A stretch of 56,106 nt of DNA from Metabacillus rhizolycopersici (GTDB lineage: Bacteria; Bacillota; Bacilli; Bacillales; Bacillaceae). The stretch is from contig NZ_JAIQUM010000034.1 of assembly GCF_020075705.1 (NCBI RefSeq), forward strand, positions 1 to 56,106, in the 5' to 3' direction. The notes under the pieces are model-generated. The model ran no database searches and was not told where the DNA came from. It saw only the letters and a program-made list of their open reading frames with translations. Positions 36,892 through 45,922 of this stretch are shown here, piece by piece; within the stretch, counting starts at the first letter, position 1, and every line of letters starts with the position of its first letter. Made by a program: the position numbers and the translations under genes.

Positions 36892-37614
36892 GAATTTCTT
36901 ACATCTGACTTAATTGAAAGAAAACAAGGGAGCGGTACTCGTGTTAGCACCTCTAAATGGGGAATGCTTCACTCAGGAACGACAAATTGGAAGAGTTACG
37001 TTGAAGGTGATACATTCTTACCAGTGCTTCCACTGATTAAACGTATAAAACAAGAGGCTAATAGTATAAAAGATATTTATGATTTAGCTAGTGGGGATTT
37101 ACCTACAGATTTATTTCCTTCTTCTTTACTGGAGTCGTTTCTAAAGGATAGTACAGAAGTTGAGACTGGGTTTGAACATGTGCAAGGGCAATTATTATTA
37201 AGAGAAACAATTGCTCACTACATGAAAAAATTTTATAACATTAATGCAACTAGTTCCTCTATCATTGTTACAACAGGTATTCAGCAATCAATATATCTCA
37301 TTACACAATGTTTACTTAGTCCTGGGGATGCTATTGCAATTGAATCTCCTTCATATATTTATCCTTTTCTATTATTTCAATCCGCCGGTCTACGTGTATT
37401 TGGCTTACCTGTTGATGAAAATGGCATTAATCCGGAAGATATCATTACCTTGTATCGTAAGCATCGAATTAAGTTTATTTTCTTAAATCCAACCTATCAA
37501 AATCCAACGAGAACAGTTTTATCTGAAAATCGATGGAAAAGAATCGCTGAAATTGCCGCAGAATTAAACATTCCAATATCTGAGGGTGATTCTTACAATC
37601 CCTATCTTTTGTAA
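36892..37614 (+). pseudogene. MocR-type (GntR-aminotransferase) regulator fragment
   Basis: The open frame reads, without a start codon, FLTSDLIERKQGSGTRVS, the end of a GntR-type wing, then a PLP-dependent aminotransferase domain: FEHVQGQLLLRETIAHYMKK, TTGIQQSIYLITQCLLSPGD, SPSYIYPFLLFQ and FLNPTYQNPT. It stops at 37612 just after ISEGDSYNPYLL, before the PLP lysine. So both the helix-turn-helix and the C-terminal half of the aminotransferase fold are missing, and the protein could not bind PLP covalently. About 240 of 470 residues remain. It may once have controlled the neighbouring amidohydrolase/MFS operon (inference). Confidence 0.82.
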
Positions 37615-37649
37615 AGACTAGTATTAAAGATAAGCGTGCTAGACATAAA

Positions 37650-37687
37650 GAAAGGTCGCAATTCACTCTGGAATTGCGACCTTTTCT
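37650..37687 (-). terminator. Terminator of the amidohydrolase/MFS operon
   Basis: Perfect stem AAAGGTCGCAATTC / GAATTGCGACCTTT with a 6-nt loop, with T-rich sequence on both sides. Confidence 0.8.
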
Positions 37688-37694
37688 GGAACAT

Positions 37695-38945
37695 CTAAAA
37701 TTTGATCTCATCGTTGCTCAATTTGACGAAAGCCTGTTGATGAGCATGTTTCCTTAAAATATACGTTTCAAAATAATTAAAAACAACTTGTCCCACTGAT
37801 TTCGCTGCCACTAAAAGGGCATCTTCATCAATATCAAATTTAGGATGATGGTTAAAGTATGCTTGTTCCACATCTTTTGGTTTGCATCCAATGAAAAAGA
37901 AAGAGCCCGGAATTTTCTGTGTATAGTAGGCAAAGTCTTCTGAACCGGAGAATTTAGGGAATTCGATTACTCGTTGAATATCAGGATCATTCATATTTTC
38001 CATACTGGATTTAACAAAATCCGTAATATCCGGATCATTATATAAAGGTGGATAATCTGCTTCATAGGTAAGCTCGCATTCTACCCCAAACTCAACTTCC
38101 AGTCCCTTGATAATACGGTGTATTTCTTTTTCAATCAACTGTTGTGTGTCATCTGTCATGTAACGAACATCACCTTCAAGCTCAATACGATCTTTAATTA
38201 CATTGAAGCTTCCTTTTCCATCAAATGAACCAATTGTTACAACCCCCATATCAAAAGGGTTTAAGCGCCGGCTAATGATTGTTTGGACTGCTGTTACAAA
38301 ATGTGCACCAGCAACAATCGCATCATTGGCCATATGTGGTGATGAGCCATGTCCTCCAACTCCTTGAATAGCCAATTTAAAATAAGTTCGTCCGGCCATC
38401 GTATATCCGCTTCTATATCCTACTGTACCAGTGGGTTCAGTAGGGAATAAATGAATACCAAAAATATGTTCAACATCATCAAGGATGCCCGAATCTACAA
38501 TACTTTTTGCTCCACCCGGAGGCGTTTCTTCTGCATGTTGATGGATAATTTTGATGGTACCTGAGATGGATGATTTTAATTCAATGAAACAATCCGCAAG
38601 AATCATTAGGTATGCCGTATGCCCATCATGCCCGCAAGCATGCATAACGCCCTCATTTAAAGATTTAAATGGCACATCGGTTTCTTCTGTAATTGGCAAC
38701 GCATCAAAGTCTGCTCGCAAGGCGATTGTTTTCCCAGGCTTGTCCCCAGTAATCGTGACCACGATTCCATATCCATTGCCAACATTACGTGCAATTTGCA
38801 CATCTTTTCCTTCATAAAAGTCTGCTATATATTGCGCTGTTTTTTCTTCTTTAAAAGATATTTCAGGATGTTGATGTAGATATCTCCTTATCTCAATCAT
38901 TTCCTCTTTTCTTTCTTCAAGTCTTTTTAATAATTGATCGATCAT
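37695..38945 (-). CDS. M20-family amidohydrolase (N-acyl-amino acid / IAA-amide hydrolase type)
   Basis: A 416-residue zinc or manganese hydrolase that removes acyl groups from N-acyl amino acids or similar amides. Signatures: RRYLHQHPEIS (24-28), MHACGHDGHTA with Cys104, His106 and His109, HQHAEETPPGGAKSIVDSG, the lid domain VGGHGSSPHMANDAI and the C-terminal metal His region FSGSEDFAYY. No signal peptide, so cytoplasmic. AGGAGG precedes the ATG, which lies 12 bases after the MFS gene stop: one operon, transporter first. The pair suggests uptake and cleavage of a conjugate; the acyl or amine part might feed the ring-cleavage operons, but that is inference. Confidence 0.9.
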   Translation of the reverse strand: MIDQLLKRLEERKEEMIEIRRYLHQHPEISFKEEKTAQYIADFYEGKDVQIARNVGNGYGIVVTITGDKPGKTIALRADFDALPITEETDVPFKSLNEGVMHACGHDGHTAYLMILADCFIELKSSISGTIKIIHQHAEETPPGGAKSIVDSGILDDVEHIFGIHLFPTEPTGTVGYRSGYTMAGRTYFKLAIQGVGGHGSSPHMANDAIVAGAHFVTAVQTIISRRLNPFDMGVVTIGSFDGKGSFNVIKDRIELEGDVRYMTDDTQQLIEKEIHRIIKGLEVEFGVECELTYEADYPPLYNDPDITDFVKSSMENMNDPDIQRVIEFPKFSGSEDFAYYTQKIPGSFFFIGCKPKDVEQAYFNHHPKFDIDEDALLVAAKSVGQVVFNYFETYILRKHAHQQAFVKLSNDEIKF

Positions 38946-38957
38946 TTGTATTTCCTC

Positions 38958-40223
38958 CTACTCTTTTGTTTTAACCGCAAGAACAATAAACCCGGCGACA
39001 ACCATCACTACTGACAAACTGATAAACACGATTGAGAAAGATCCGCCAGCTAGAGAAATTAAAGCTCCAAATGTCATTGGGGCAATAAAGCCGCCAAGTG
39101 TCGATCCGGTATTGATAATCCCAACGGATGAACCAATTACTTTTTCAGGCAGGATTTTGTGTGGCCAAGAGAATACCCCAACAAAGATAATGGTTATGAA
39201 GAATGTAAGCAAATATAACAATCCAATAGATACTGCCAATGAATTAGTAAGCACCAAACCGGCAAACGCTACAGCTGAAAGGATAGAACTACTTAAAAAT
39301 AATACTTTTTCTTTTTCAGCAAAAAATTTTGTCAATAAAATGCCCGCTAATAAGGAAGCGATTGTTCCCCCAACTGCGTTGATACCTAGGATCGTTCCAA
39401 CTGTGCTAATCGATAATGAGAATTTTTCTTTTAAAAAAGATGGAAGCCATGACATATTTCCGTAAAAAGCCATATTGACTAAAATCATCACAATAAATAG
39501 GGTGATGACATTGCGATTTAAAATGACTGATTTAAAACTAGTTTGTGTTTGTTTTGGTTCAACCTTCCTTTTCACTGCTGGAGTATCGTTTGGCACAAAG
39601 AAAATAACTAATATTAATGAAATAACAAATAATGTACCTACTACATAGTAAGAATTTTGCCAGTTCCAATCGATTAGCCTTGCTCCAATTAGAAAAGCCA
39701 AGATTCCTCCAATTCCGCTTGTAGATAAAATAAGGGATTGGATAAAAGTCCGCCTATCTTTCGAGAAATTCTCCGCGATACTTTTTGACGTGCTTGGTGG
39801 ATAGCCTGCATGACCAACGCCTGCGAAGAAACGAATCAAAATAAATAAAATAAGGCTTCCTGCAAAACCAAATGCAAATGTAAATACAGAAATAAGTGAA
39901 AGAGACAGAATTAATACCTTTTTATAACCAATTTTATCTGCTAACCATCCTCCCGGAATTTGCATTAAGGAATAGCCTAAGAAAAATAAACTCATTATTA
40001 ATCCCGTTTGACTTGTTGTGAAATTGTACTGCTCTGCAATAGGGATAATTGCTGTCGAAATCATATTTTTGTCCATGTAAAGCAAGGAATAGCCAAACAT
40101 TAGAGCCGTAATCAGCAAAATTTCATTTGGTTTTTTTGCCTTTTGAACAGAATTCTTACCTACCATTTGTTGATGTGTTCCGTTTGTATATTGATCCTGT
40201 AATGCACTTTTGGAAATAGACAT
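38958..40223 (-). CDS. MFS transporter, anion:cation symporter (ACS) type
   Basis: A 421-residue membrane protein with a hydrophilic N-terminus of about 30 residues and 12 TM segments. Family marks: YMDKNMISTAIIPIAEQ in TM1, GGWLADKIGYKKVL between TM2 and TM3, and RFFAGVGHAGYPPSTSKSIA in TM4. ACS members carry organic anions such as hexuronates, phthalate or aromatic acids. GAGAGGAG precedes the ATG. First gene of an operon with the M20 hydrolase. A cre site overlaps the leader just upstream and a 15-bp inverted repeat lies further up. Confidence 0.9.
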   Translation of the reverse strand: MSISKSALQDQYTNGTHQQMVGKNSVQKAKKPNEILLITALMFGYSLLYMDKNMISTAIIPIAEQYNFTTSQTGLIMSLFFLGYSLMQIPGGWLADKIGYKKVLILSLSLISVFTFAFGFAGSLILFILIRFFAGVGHAGYPPSTSKSIAENFSKDRRTFIQSLILSTSGIGGILAFLIGARLIDWNWQNSYYVVGTLFVISLILVIFFVPNDTPAVKRKVEPKQTQTSFKSVILNRNVITLFIVMILVNMAFYGNMSWLPSFLKEKFSLSISTVGTILGINAVGGTIASLLAGILLTKFFAEKEKVLFLSSSILSAVAFAGLVLTNSLAVSIGLLYLLTFFITIIFVGVFSWPHKILPEKVIGSSVGIINTGSTLGGFIAPMTFGALISLAGGSFSIVFISLSVVMVVAGFIVLAVKTKE

Positions 40224-40242
40224 AGGAAGTCTCCTCTCAAAA

Positions 40243-40256
40243 TGTAATCGCTATCA
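40243..40256 (+). promoter_or_regulatory. cre site (CcpA) before the MFS/amidohydrolase operon
   Basis: TGTAATCGCTATCA matches TGWAANCGNTNWCA fully. It sits only about 20 bases before the MFS ATG, where CcpA would act as a roadblock. Confidence 0.6.
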
Positions 40257-40293
40257 ATTAATAAAGGAATTTTCTTAATAATCTTATTATAAA

Positions 40294-40344
40294 ATAATTG
40301 TCGTAATATTGTAAAAGAATTTTCCCAAAATTACGACAATTATT
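40294..40344. promoter_or_regulatory. Perfect 15-bp inverted repeat upstream of the MFS gene
   Basis: AATAATTGTCGTAAT and ATTACGACAATTATT are perfect inverted copies with a 21-base spacer, about 70-120 bases before the ATG. They are more likely a pair of operator half-sites than a terminator, since no T run follows. Confidence 0.55.
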
Positions 40345-40594
40345 TTTAAGGAATCCTGTATCTTTGATAAAAAATAGGTGTTCACATAGATGAATTACTT
40401 CTTTATGGAGCCCTGCATTTTCGATTATATATGAGTTATTCCAATGAAACACCCGTTCGTATAGGTCTTGTATTAAAGTGCTTATTGTTGTAAACTGCAA
40501 TTTCCTAATGATAGACCATGCCTATCAAGCTAACGATGGAAATATGATAGGACCCCTAGTAGAAATTTAATATTTTCATCATTTTATGTGCAAT

Positions 40595-41018
40595 TTATCT
40601 CTTAAAGTCACACTCAGGACCTAGATCATAATTGGTGACCAATCCCATTCCTCCCTGTTAACAAAGAGGCTCGGGTCGGTGAACATAATGGTGTTACATG
40701 AGAATTGTTATAGCGAAGTCCGTTTTCCGCTAACCAATCCAGGTTAGGTGTCTTAATTTCCGATCCGTAACTTCCAATATCAGAAAACCCAGAATCATCT
40801 AAAACAATAAACACCACATTTGGTTTTGATGAACTCTCTCCGTCTTTCTCTTGAATAGTTTCCTTCTGTACCTTTGTCTCTGACTTTGCTGCTTCTGTAC
40901 GTATAACGGAGCTAGAAGAAGCTTTCAACGAACAGCCCGATAATAACGATAAAGCAGAAGTAAAAATCGTTAACTTATGTAGCGATGACCAGTTCAGCAC
41001 GTTTAATCTTTCCCCCAA
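40595..41018 (-). pseudogene. Arylsulfatase lipoprotein, truncated and frameshifted
   Basis: The frame starts at TTG 41018 or GTG 41000 and shows a lipoprotein signal ([14 protein letters not shown], lipobox LLSG-C), a Ser/Lys linker and the start of a sulfatase: [20 protein letters not shown], then the formylglycine motif [13 protein letters not shown]. It then stops at 40626 (GIGHQL). In the next frame [14 protein letters not shown] continues family-like sequence to a stop at 40595, showing a frameshift near 40640. Sulfatases of this type run beyond 500 residues, so three quarters are lost. The modifiable Cys is intact, but no catalytic domain can form. Confidence 0.8.
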
Positions 41019-41260
41019 TGTGTCTCCGCCTCCCTATTGACTTAGTTTCACTCCAACAAAACAAAGAGGATTCTCTCATCTTCTGTAACCTATTCTATTT
41101 ACACGAGGACCTCTTTATTTTGTTAGCGCATTCATTTTTTGGTTAACTAAGCGTCCTGTTCCTTTGATGGTTTTAAATGTTTTGCTAAAAACTAGAACAT
41201 TTCTTAAAATCATAACCCTCAACCCTTATTTCAAAGTAAGGTAGGGCTACAATACGTTAC

Positions 41261-42553
41261 CTAACTTGATATATTTTTAGTTAATTCTACATTTGCTGTA
41301 TGTTCAAATTTCTTCGGGCGTACAGCAACCAAGGCAAGTCCTCCAAAAACAAGAAGAAGTAATGCACTAACCTGAAAAGAGTAATGGAATCCCGAAGCTG
41401 GATTTGAAGCATTTTGAACGAGTAAACCTGTTACATATGGTCCAACGATACCACCTAATGAGGTGATTGCCATAAACCAACCTTGAATTTTACCATGATG
41501 CTTTTTAGAAACAAGCTCCACTAATATGGCAGGTCCTTGAACTAATGTAATACATCCAAAAGTTAACCCGAGGGATAGTAAAGCAATTGCCATGAAGTTA
41601 GAGCTTACCATCGTCCCAATAAAGTAGCAGACTGATCCCGCTAACAGGACAGATCCAAGAACAAACACTCGCGCTTTGACAACATTTTGAGTTTTACGAT
41701 ACAAACGGTCTGAAATTGCAGAAAATACGACTTGTGAAATCGTAATGAGAATCCAAGGTAGGGCTACAACAATTTGTAATTGTTCTGCACTTAGTTGACG
41801 AACATTCTCTAAGTAATTAGGGAGCCAATTTAATCCAATTGTAAATGACCAATATGTTGCGAAGCCACATAAAGCAACGAAGATGAAATTTTTAGAAAGT
41901 AAGACAGAAGAGAAGTTTGTTTCTGGTTGGATTGTGGATGTGCCAGAACCTACTTTTGTCGATGATGTTTCAACTGCTGAATCCTCTTTCTCTTTTACTA
42001 ACCATAACCATACAACAATCCAAATTACACCAACGATCCCAGTAGCTACAAAAGCTGTACGCCACCCAAAATTCATAATAAGATACATTAAAATTGGAGC
42101 TGATATTGCTACCCCAAGAGGTCCACCAATAGATACCATCGATATTCCTACTCCGAGTTTTTCCTTAGGAAGCCATCTAGATGCTGCAGTCATCGCTAAA
42201 GAGTATGAAGGTCCTTCACCCGCCCCTAAAATGATTCTCGTAATTAATAAAAATGTAAAGCTCGACACAAATATAGTTGAAAACTGAACGAGAGACCAAA
42301 CTGCTACCATTCCAACGATTACTTTTCCAATTCCAAACCGATCGGCAAGTGCACCACCTAGAATGGCTGATATTGAATACAATAAGAAGAAAACACTCCC
42401 TACAATTCCCCATTGCTCGGCAGTCAATCCTAGTTCCGCGATTATTGGAACAGAAGCAAATCCGATAATTGCCTTATCTGCATTACTAATCACAGTCAAT
42501 AAGAATAATAAGCTAATCACAATCCACGCTTTTTTTGTTTCCTTTTGAGCCAT
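41261..42553 (-). CDS. MFS transporter, likely aromatic-acid uptake (ACS type)
   Basis: A 430-residue protein with 12 TM segments and a central cytoplasmic loop (about 190-215). Marks: NADKAIIGFASVPIIAELGL in TM1, GGALADRFGIGKVIV, and ILGAGEGPSYSLAMTAASRW in TM4. It follows the hydratase gene on the same strand after 351 bases with its own cre-like site, so it is probably separately transcribed though functionally part of operon B. GGGGG lies before the ATG. The substrate is probably the organic acid degraded by the island (inference). Confidence 0.88.
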   Translation of the reverse strand: MAQKETKKAWIVISLLFLLTVISNADKAIIGFASVPIIAELGLTAEQWGIVGSVFFLLYSISAILGGALADRFGIGKVIVGMVAVWSLVQFSTIFVSSFTFLLITRIILGAGEGPSYSLAMTAASRWLPKEKLGVGISMVSIGGPLGVAISAPILMYLIMNFGWRTAFVATGIVGVIWIVVWLWLVKEKEDSAVETSSTKVGSGTSTIQPETNFSSVLLSKNFIFVALCGFATYWSFTIGLNWLPNYLENVRQLSAEQLQIVVALPWILITISQVVFSAISDRLYRKTQNVVKARVFVLGSVLLAGSVCYFIGTMVSSNFMAIALLSLGLTFGCITLVQGPAILVELVSKKHHGKIQGWFMAITSLGGIVGPYVTGLLVQNASNPASGFHYSFQVSALLLLVFGGLALVAVRPKKFEHTANVELTKNISS

Positions 42554-42904
42554 AAAGTTACCCCCTGTAATGAACCTTTTATTTAAAATAGAATAGAAGC
42601 AGAGTCCTAGTTCTTATTTTTCTTTCAAAAAACAATATTGACTAGGTAGTTTTATTTCGCATATTCTGACTCTTAAAAAGACTATGGTGTAAGATCACGC
42701 TCATTGTTTGCGTTTACATTTTATTTTCCTAGTTGAAACGAAACGACGGGGCGGAAATTTCTCAAACATTTTTCAAGCATCTGTAACTCATCTCAACAAA
42801 ATCTTATTGGGTCCAGTATAATCTGCTAATCTCTTGATTGAGGGAACCTTTAGATAGTAACAGTTCCCCGTAATTTAAGTACTTGTATTTGTGTTTGCTT
42901 CCGT
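42554..42904. promoter_or_regulatory. Region between hydratase and MFS genes
   Basis: No gene and no clear terminator are seen. It holds a cre-like site at 42705-42719 and is long enough for its own promoter. Confidence 0.5.
42705..42719 (-). promoter_or_regulatory. cre-like site before the MFS gene of operon B
   Basis: On the minus strand ATGTAAACGCAAACA fits the looser cre consensus WTGNAANCGNWNNCW. It lies about 150 bases before the MFS ATG. A near-identical site stands before the regulator gene (51022). Confidence 0.55.
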
Positions 42905-43696
42905 TTAATGAAAAGTAGCTTCTACTTTTCCTAAATGAGTAAATTCGGCTGTGAATCGATCTCCTTTTTGTGCATTTACTGCTGCCGATAATGCTCCTGA
43001 AAGAATAACTTCCCCAGCTTTAAGAATGACATCGTATTCAAATAATTTATTTGCTAGCCAAGCCACACATTTTGCTGGATTACCTAATACAGCTGATCCA
43101 TATCCCGTGTTCATAAGTTCTCCATTTTGATACAAATTCATTTCGATTTTTGTTAAGTCTAAATCAGTTACAGAAAATCTTTTATCTCCTAACACAAAGA
43201 GGCCGCAAGAAGCATTATCTGCAATGGTGTCTTGTAATTTTATTCTCCAATCAACGATTCTGCTGTCCACAATTTCTAAAGCAGGGACAATGTATTCGGT
43301 TGCGTCTAAGACATCCTCTATGGTGACAGATGGACCTTTCAGATCTTTATGGAGAACAAATGCAATCTCCGCTTCCACCTTGGGTTGGAAAACACGATTC
43401 ATTGTAATAACGCCATTATTACTAACTTCCATACTATCCAACAGATGCCCGTAATCCGGTTGGTCAACACCTAGCAGCTCCTGCATGGCAAGTGAAGTTA
43501 AACCAATTTTTTTGCCGACAATTCGTTGGCCGTCCTTTACTTTCTGATCAATGGCTTTCAATTGTACTTGATATGCCTCATCAACTGTCATATCTGGATA
43601 TAAATCTGTAAGTGGTTTAACAGTTTTCTTCTCTACTTCCGCCTGTAGCAAATGCTCATATGCCTGATTTTCTCGATCTTTTACTTGGTTGCTCAA
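42905..43696 (-). CDS. 2-keto-4-pentenoate hydratase (MhpD/HsaE family)
   Basis: A 263-residue enzyme adding water to 2-hydroxypenta-2,4-dienoate to give 4-hydroxy-2-oxovalerate. Marks: GKKIGLTSLAMQELLGVDQP, PKVEAEIAFVLHKDL (metal Glu-x-Glu), VPALEIVDSRI and GNPAKCVAWLANKL. Relatives include oxalocrotonate decarboxylases, but the absence of a dehydrogenase/tautomerase branch favours hydratase. Start codon TTG at 43696 with AAAGAGG upstream. It is the only copy, shared by both operons. A hairpin (43743-43768) precedes it. Confidence 0.9.
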   Translation of the reverse strand: MSNQVKDRENQAYEHLLQAEVEKKTVKPLTDLYPDMTVDEAYQVQLKAIDQKVKDGQRIVGKKIGLTSLAMQELLGVDQPDYGHLLDSMEVSNNGVITMNRVFQPKVEAEIAFVLHKDLKGPSVTIEDVLDATEYIVPALEIVDSRIVDWRIKLQDTIADNASCGLFVLGDKRFSVTDLDLTKIEMNLYQNGELMNTGYGSAVLGNPAKCVAWLANKLFEYDVILKAGEVILSGALSAAVNAQKGDRFTAEFTHLGKVEATFH

Positions 43697-43742
43697 AGAA
43701 AAAACCTCTTTCTATAAAAAGTAATAACTTTAATTTAGCAAT

Positions 43743-43768
43743 CAAAGAGGAGGATAACCCCCTCTTTG
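43743..43768 (-). other. Hairpin between hydrolase B and hydratase genes
   Basis: CAAAGAGG pairs with CCTCTTTG in the 157-base gap. No T run follows on the minus strand, so it is not a classical terminator; an mRNA-processing or stability hairpin is possible. Confidence 0.45.
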
Positions 43769-43853
43769 AAAAAATCTATTTTTTAATAGTCTAAACTAGT
43801 AACCTATTATTTATGAAGAAGCATGATTATTGATTTATTATAAAATACTCCGG

Positions 43854-44720
43854 TTATTTTGCTTCGATTAAATTACCCTTTTCCAATAGGAAGTTTGTTA
43901 ACACGCTGTTAAATTCTTCAACCTTTTCCCATTGTGGCCAGTGTCCCGCATCTTGAATGACTGCAAATTCACTATTTGGAATCATTTCTTGAAGCGGTTT
44001 TCCTTCCTCTACAGTTGAAGTAGGATCATGGCTAGTCCAAGCTAATAAAGTTGGAACATTAATTTTCCCACACCAAGATGGATCCCAGCTGTATTGTTTT
44101 CTTACTTCGATGTCTTGAAGGCAAACGATATTATACACCGATTGTTGATACTCTGGTTGTGTATAGATTTTATACCGTGCTTCGATTAGTTCTTCTGTTA
44201 CTTGGCTTTTATCATACATTAGCCACTCAAGTCTTGTTTTTACATTTTCATAGTTTGCTTCAATAACTGCCTTTATAGTTGAATCTTTCAGTTTTTGCAT
44301 CACTTCAGGTTTGTTGTTCACGTTTCCTGGCGTATTTAAAACTAAGGCCTTCACATATTCAGGATGATGTGCTGCAAACCAAGCTGCTACCCAACCGCCT
44401 AATGATTCACCGGAAATATACGCTTCCGACAAATCCAAAGCCTGCATAACCCATAATAAATGATCACTATAATAGTCGATTCCATATGGACGATTTGGTT
44501 TGTCTGTATATCCATGTCCAACCATATCAATAACGATTACTCGAAAAGTTTCACTGAGGCCTCTAATATTTCTTGCGTACGCTTCAATATGTCCCCCAGT
44601 ACCATGAAGCAAAATAAGTGGTTCTCCACTACCAGCTTCAAGCACTCTTGTTTTTATTCCACCCGCATTTATATAGTGAAGTTTTAATTCTAAATCTGCT
44701 AAGTCCGTCCAAATTGTCAT
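43854..44720 (-). CDS. Meta-cleavage product C-C hydrolase (MhpC/HsaD-like), copy B
   Basis: A 288-residue alpha/beta hydrolase, duplicate of the gene at 31303, with the same nucleophile motif (SGESLGGW, Ser106) and acid/His motifs (TSHDPT, DAGHWPQWE). Substitutions are few and mostly early (YINAGG, SETFRVIVIDM, LLWVM, EAYISG). The C-terminus differs completely after LTNFLL (EKGNLIEAK against AQVTK), as if the duplication ended there. GGGGAGAG precedes the ATG, also conserved. It follows the MhpB-like dioxygenase, so it probably hydrolyses that enzyme's product. Confidence 0.88.
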   Translation of the reverse strand: MTIWTDLADLELKLHYINAGGIKTRVLEAGSGEPLILLHGTGGHIEAYARNIRGLSETFRVIVIDMVGHGYTDKPNRPYGIDYYSDHLLWVMQALDLSEAYISGESLGGWVAAWFAAHHPEYVKALVLNTPGNVNNKPEVMQKLKDSTIKAVIEANYENVKTRLEWLMYDKSQVTEELIEARYKIYTQPEYQQSVYNIVCLQDIEVRKQYSWDPSWCGKINVPTLLAWTSHDPTSTVEEGKPLQEMIPNSEFAVIQDAGHWPQWEKVEEFNSVLTNFLLEKGNLIEAK

Positions 44721-44894
44721 CTCAATCTCTCCCCTTTTTTTAATAAATAAAGTAGAATCACATTCTACTAAATAACAAACCCATCTATGGTCATAGAGTG
44801 AATATCATGTACCTGTATTCATTTTTTATAATAAGATTACATTTCCTACTGGAATGATAATCATTTTGCTTAAACGAATACTAATTATTTATGG

Positions 44895-45878
44895 TTACTT
44901 AATTGTTTCGTATTCAGACGATTTATTACTTTTATTTTGATTAATCGGCTGAGTGAACTGTACAATCGCCATTCCTGTTACCCATTCTGGAATCGGCTCA
45001 TAGTATGCCACCTCTGTTTCAAAGTTTTGGAGGGCACCCAACAATACAAGCCAGTTGTGGATTTCTTGGCCTCCATTCCCGCCATTTTCCTCAATAAATT
45101 CAGGGCTCCATTTTCTTAAAGCTTGAAAATCCCTTTCAGTAATTAAACGCAAAAACTCTCGATCCCATTCTTCATTCACTGGACCTGATTTAATTTGTGT
45201 GACTCTTGTTTTTCGTGTTTGTAAGTATTCGTCAAGTTGTTCGATTTCTTGTCGGCCATTTTTTAATATGTGAATCAACTGTTGATCCTCTGGTTTCTCA
45301 CTATCAATTTTTGGAATTGGTACCCAATGAGATAATCCACCTGACGCAACAATTGCCACTTTTTTATCAGAATCCCACGACTCAATCGATTTACGTATCA
45401 TTTCACCTACTTGGAAACAACGATCCATTGTTGGTAACGGTGGTGCAGATGTATTTACAGCGATTGGAACAACCGGTATGTTTAGATCTGAGTTTAAGAA
45501 ATAAATAGATTGCGTATGACCATGATCTACCTTCATTGACATTGTAAATGTAAAATCAATATTATTTTCTAAACTAGTTTGGAGGATATGCTTTGCCAAG
45601 TCTTGCTGTACAGGAATTTTGTATTCTGGTATTTGCCAGTCTCCCCATCCTTCACATTTACCGATTCCGATTGTAAACGCAGGCATATGATCATAGAAAT
45701 AACTGTTAAAATGATCATCTGAAACCAATACGATAATATCTGCCCCACTATCTTCCAACCATTTCTTCATTTCGCTTGTTTTTTCAAGAAACCGCTTCCC
45801 TTTTTCTCCACCGCCAGCTTCATTCGTCATGATCATTGGACTGTGTGACATTGCGATACCTGCGATAATTTCAGCCAT
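44895..45878 (-). CDS. Extradiol dioxygenase, class III (MhpB/LigB type)
   Basis: A 327-residue Fe(II)-dependent ring-cleaving enzyme of the LigB superfamily, unrelated in fold to the VOC enzyme of operon A. Motifs align with E. coli MhpB (2,3-dihydroxyphenylpropionate 1,2-dioxygenase) as recalled: MSHSPM, SDDHFNSYFYDHMPAFTIGI, MKVDHGHTQSIYFL, SGGLSHWVPIP, NEEWDREFLRLI and the C-terminal YYEPIPEWVTG. His residues in SHSP, DDHF, DHGH and LSHW supply the metal and acid/base positions. An in-frame GTG at 45887 is possible, but AAGGGAG 8 bases before ATG 45878 decides the start. Substrate: probably a 3-alkyl or carboxyalkyl catechol. Confidence 0.88.
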   Translation of the reverse strand: MAEIIAGIAMSHSPMIMTNEAGGGEKGKRFLEKTSEMKKWLEDSGADIIVLVSDDHFNSYFYDHMPAFTIGIGKCEGWGDWQIPEYKIPVQQDLAKHILQTSLENNIDFTFTMSMKVDHGHTQSIYFLNSDLNIPVVPIAVNTSAPPLPTMDRCFQVGEMIRKSIESWDSDKKVAIVASGGLSHWVPIPKIDSEKPEDQQLIHILKNGRQEIEQLDEYLQTRKTRVTQIKSGPVNEEWDREFLRLITERDFQALRKWSPEFIEENGGNGGQEIHNWLVLLGALQNFETEVAYYEPIPEWVTGMAIVQFTQPINQNKSNKSSEYETIK

Positions 45879-45922
45879 TTTCCCCACTCCCTTAAGAACT
45901 TATGAAATAATGATTTTAGCTT

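Larger units (their letters stand above)
40224..40594. promoter_or_regulatory. Promoter region of the MFS/amidohydrolase operon
   Basis: It contains a cre site and a long inverted repeat, both listed separately. The 80-codon minus-strand frame at 40258-40500 runs through these sites, has no ribosome binding site and resembles nothing I know, so it is not called. Confidence 0.5.

Noticed and set aside
40258..40500. 80-codon minus-strand ORF before the MFS gene
   Set aside because: Covers the long inverted repeat and lies beside the cre site; no ribosome binding site or known pattern. More likely regulatory DNA.
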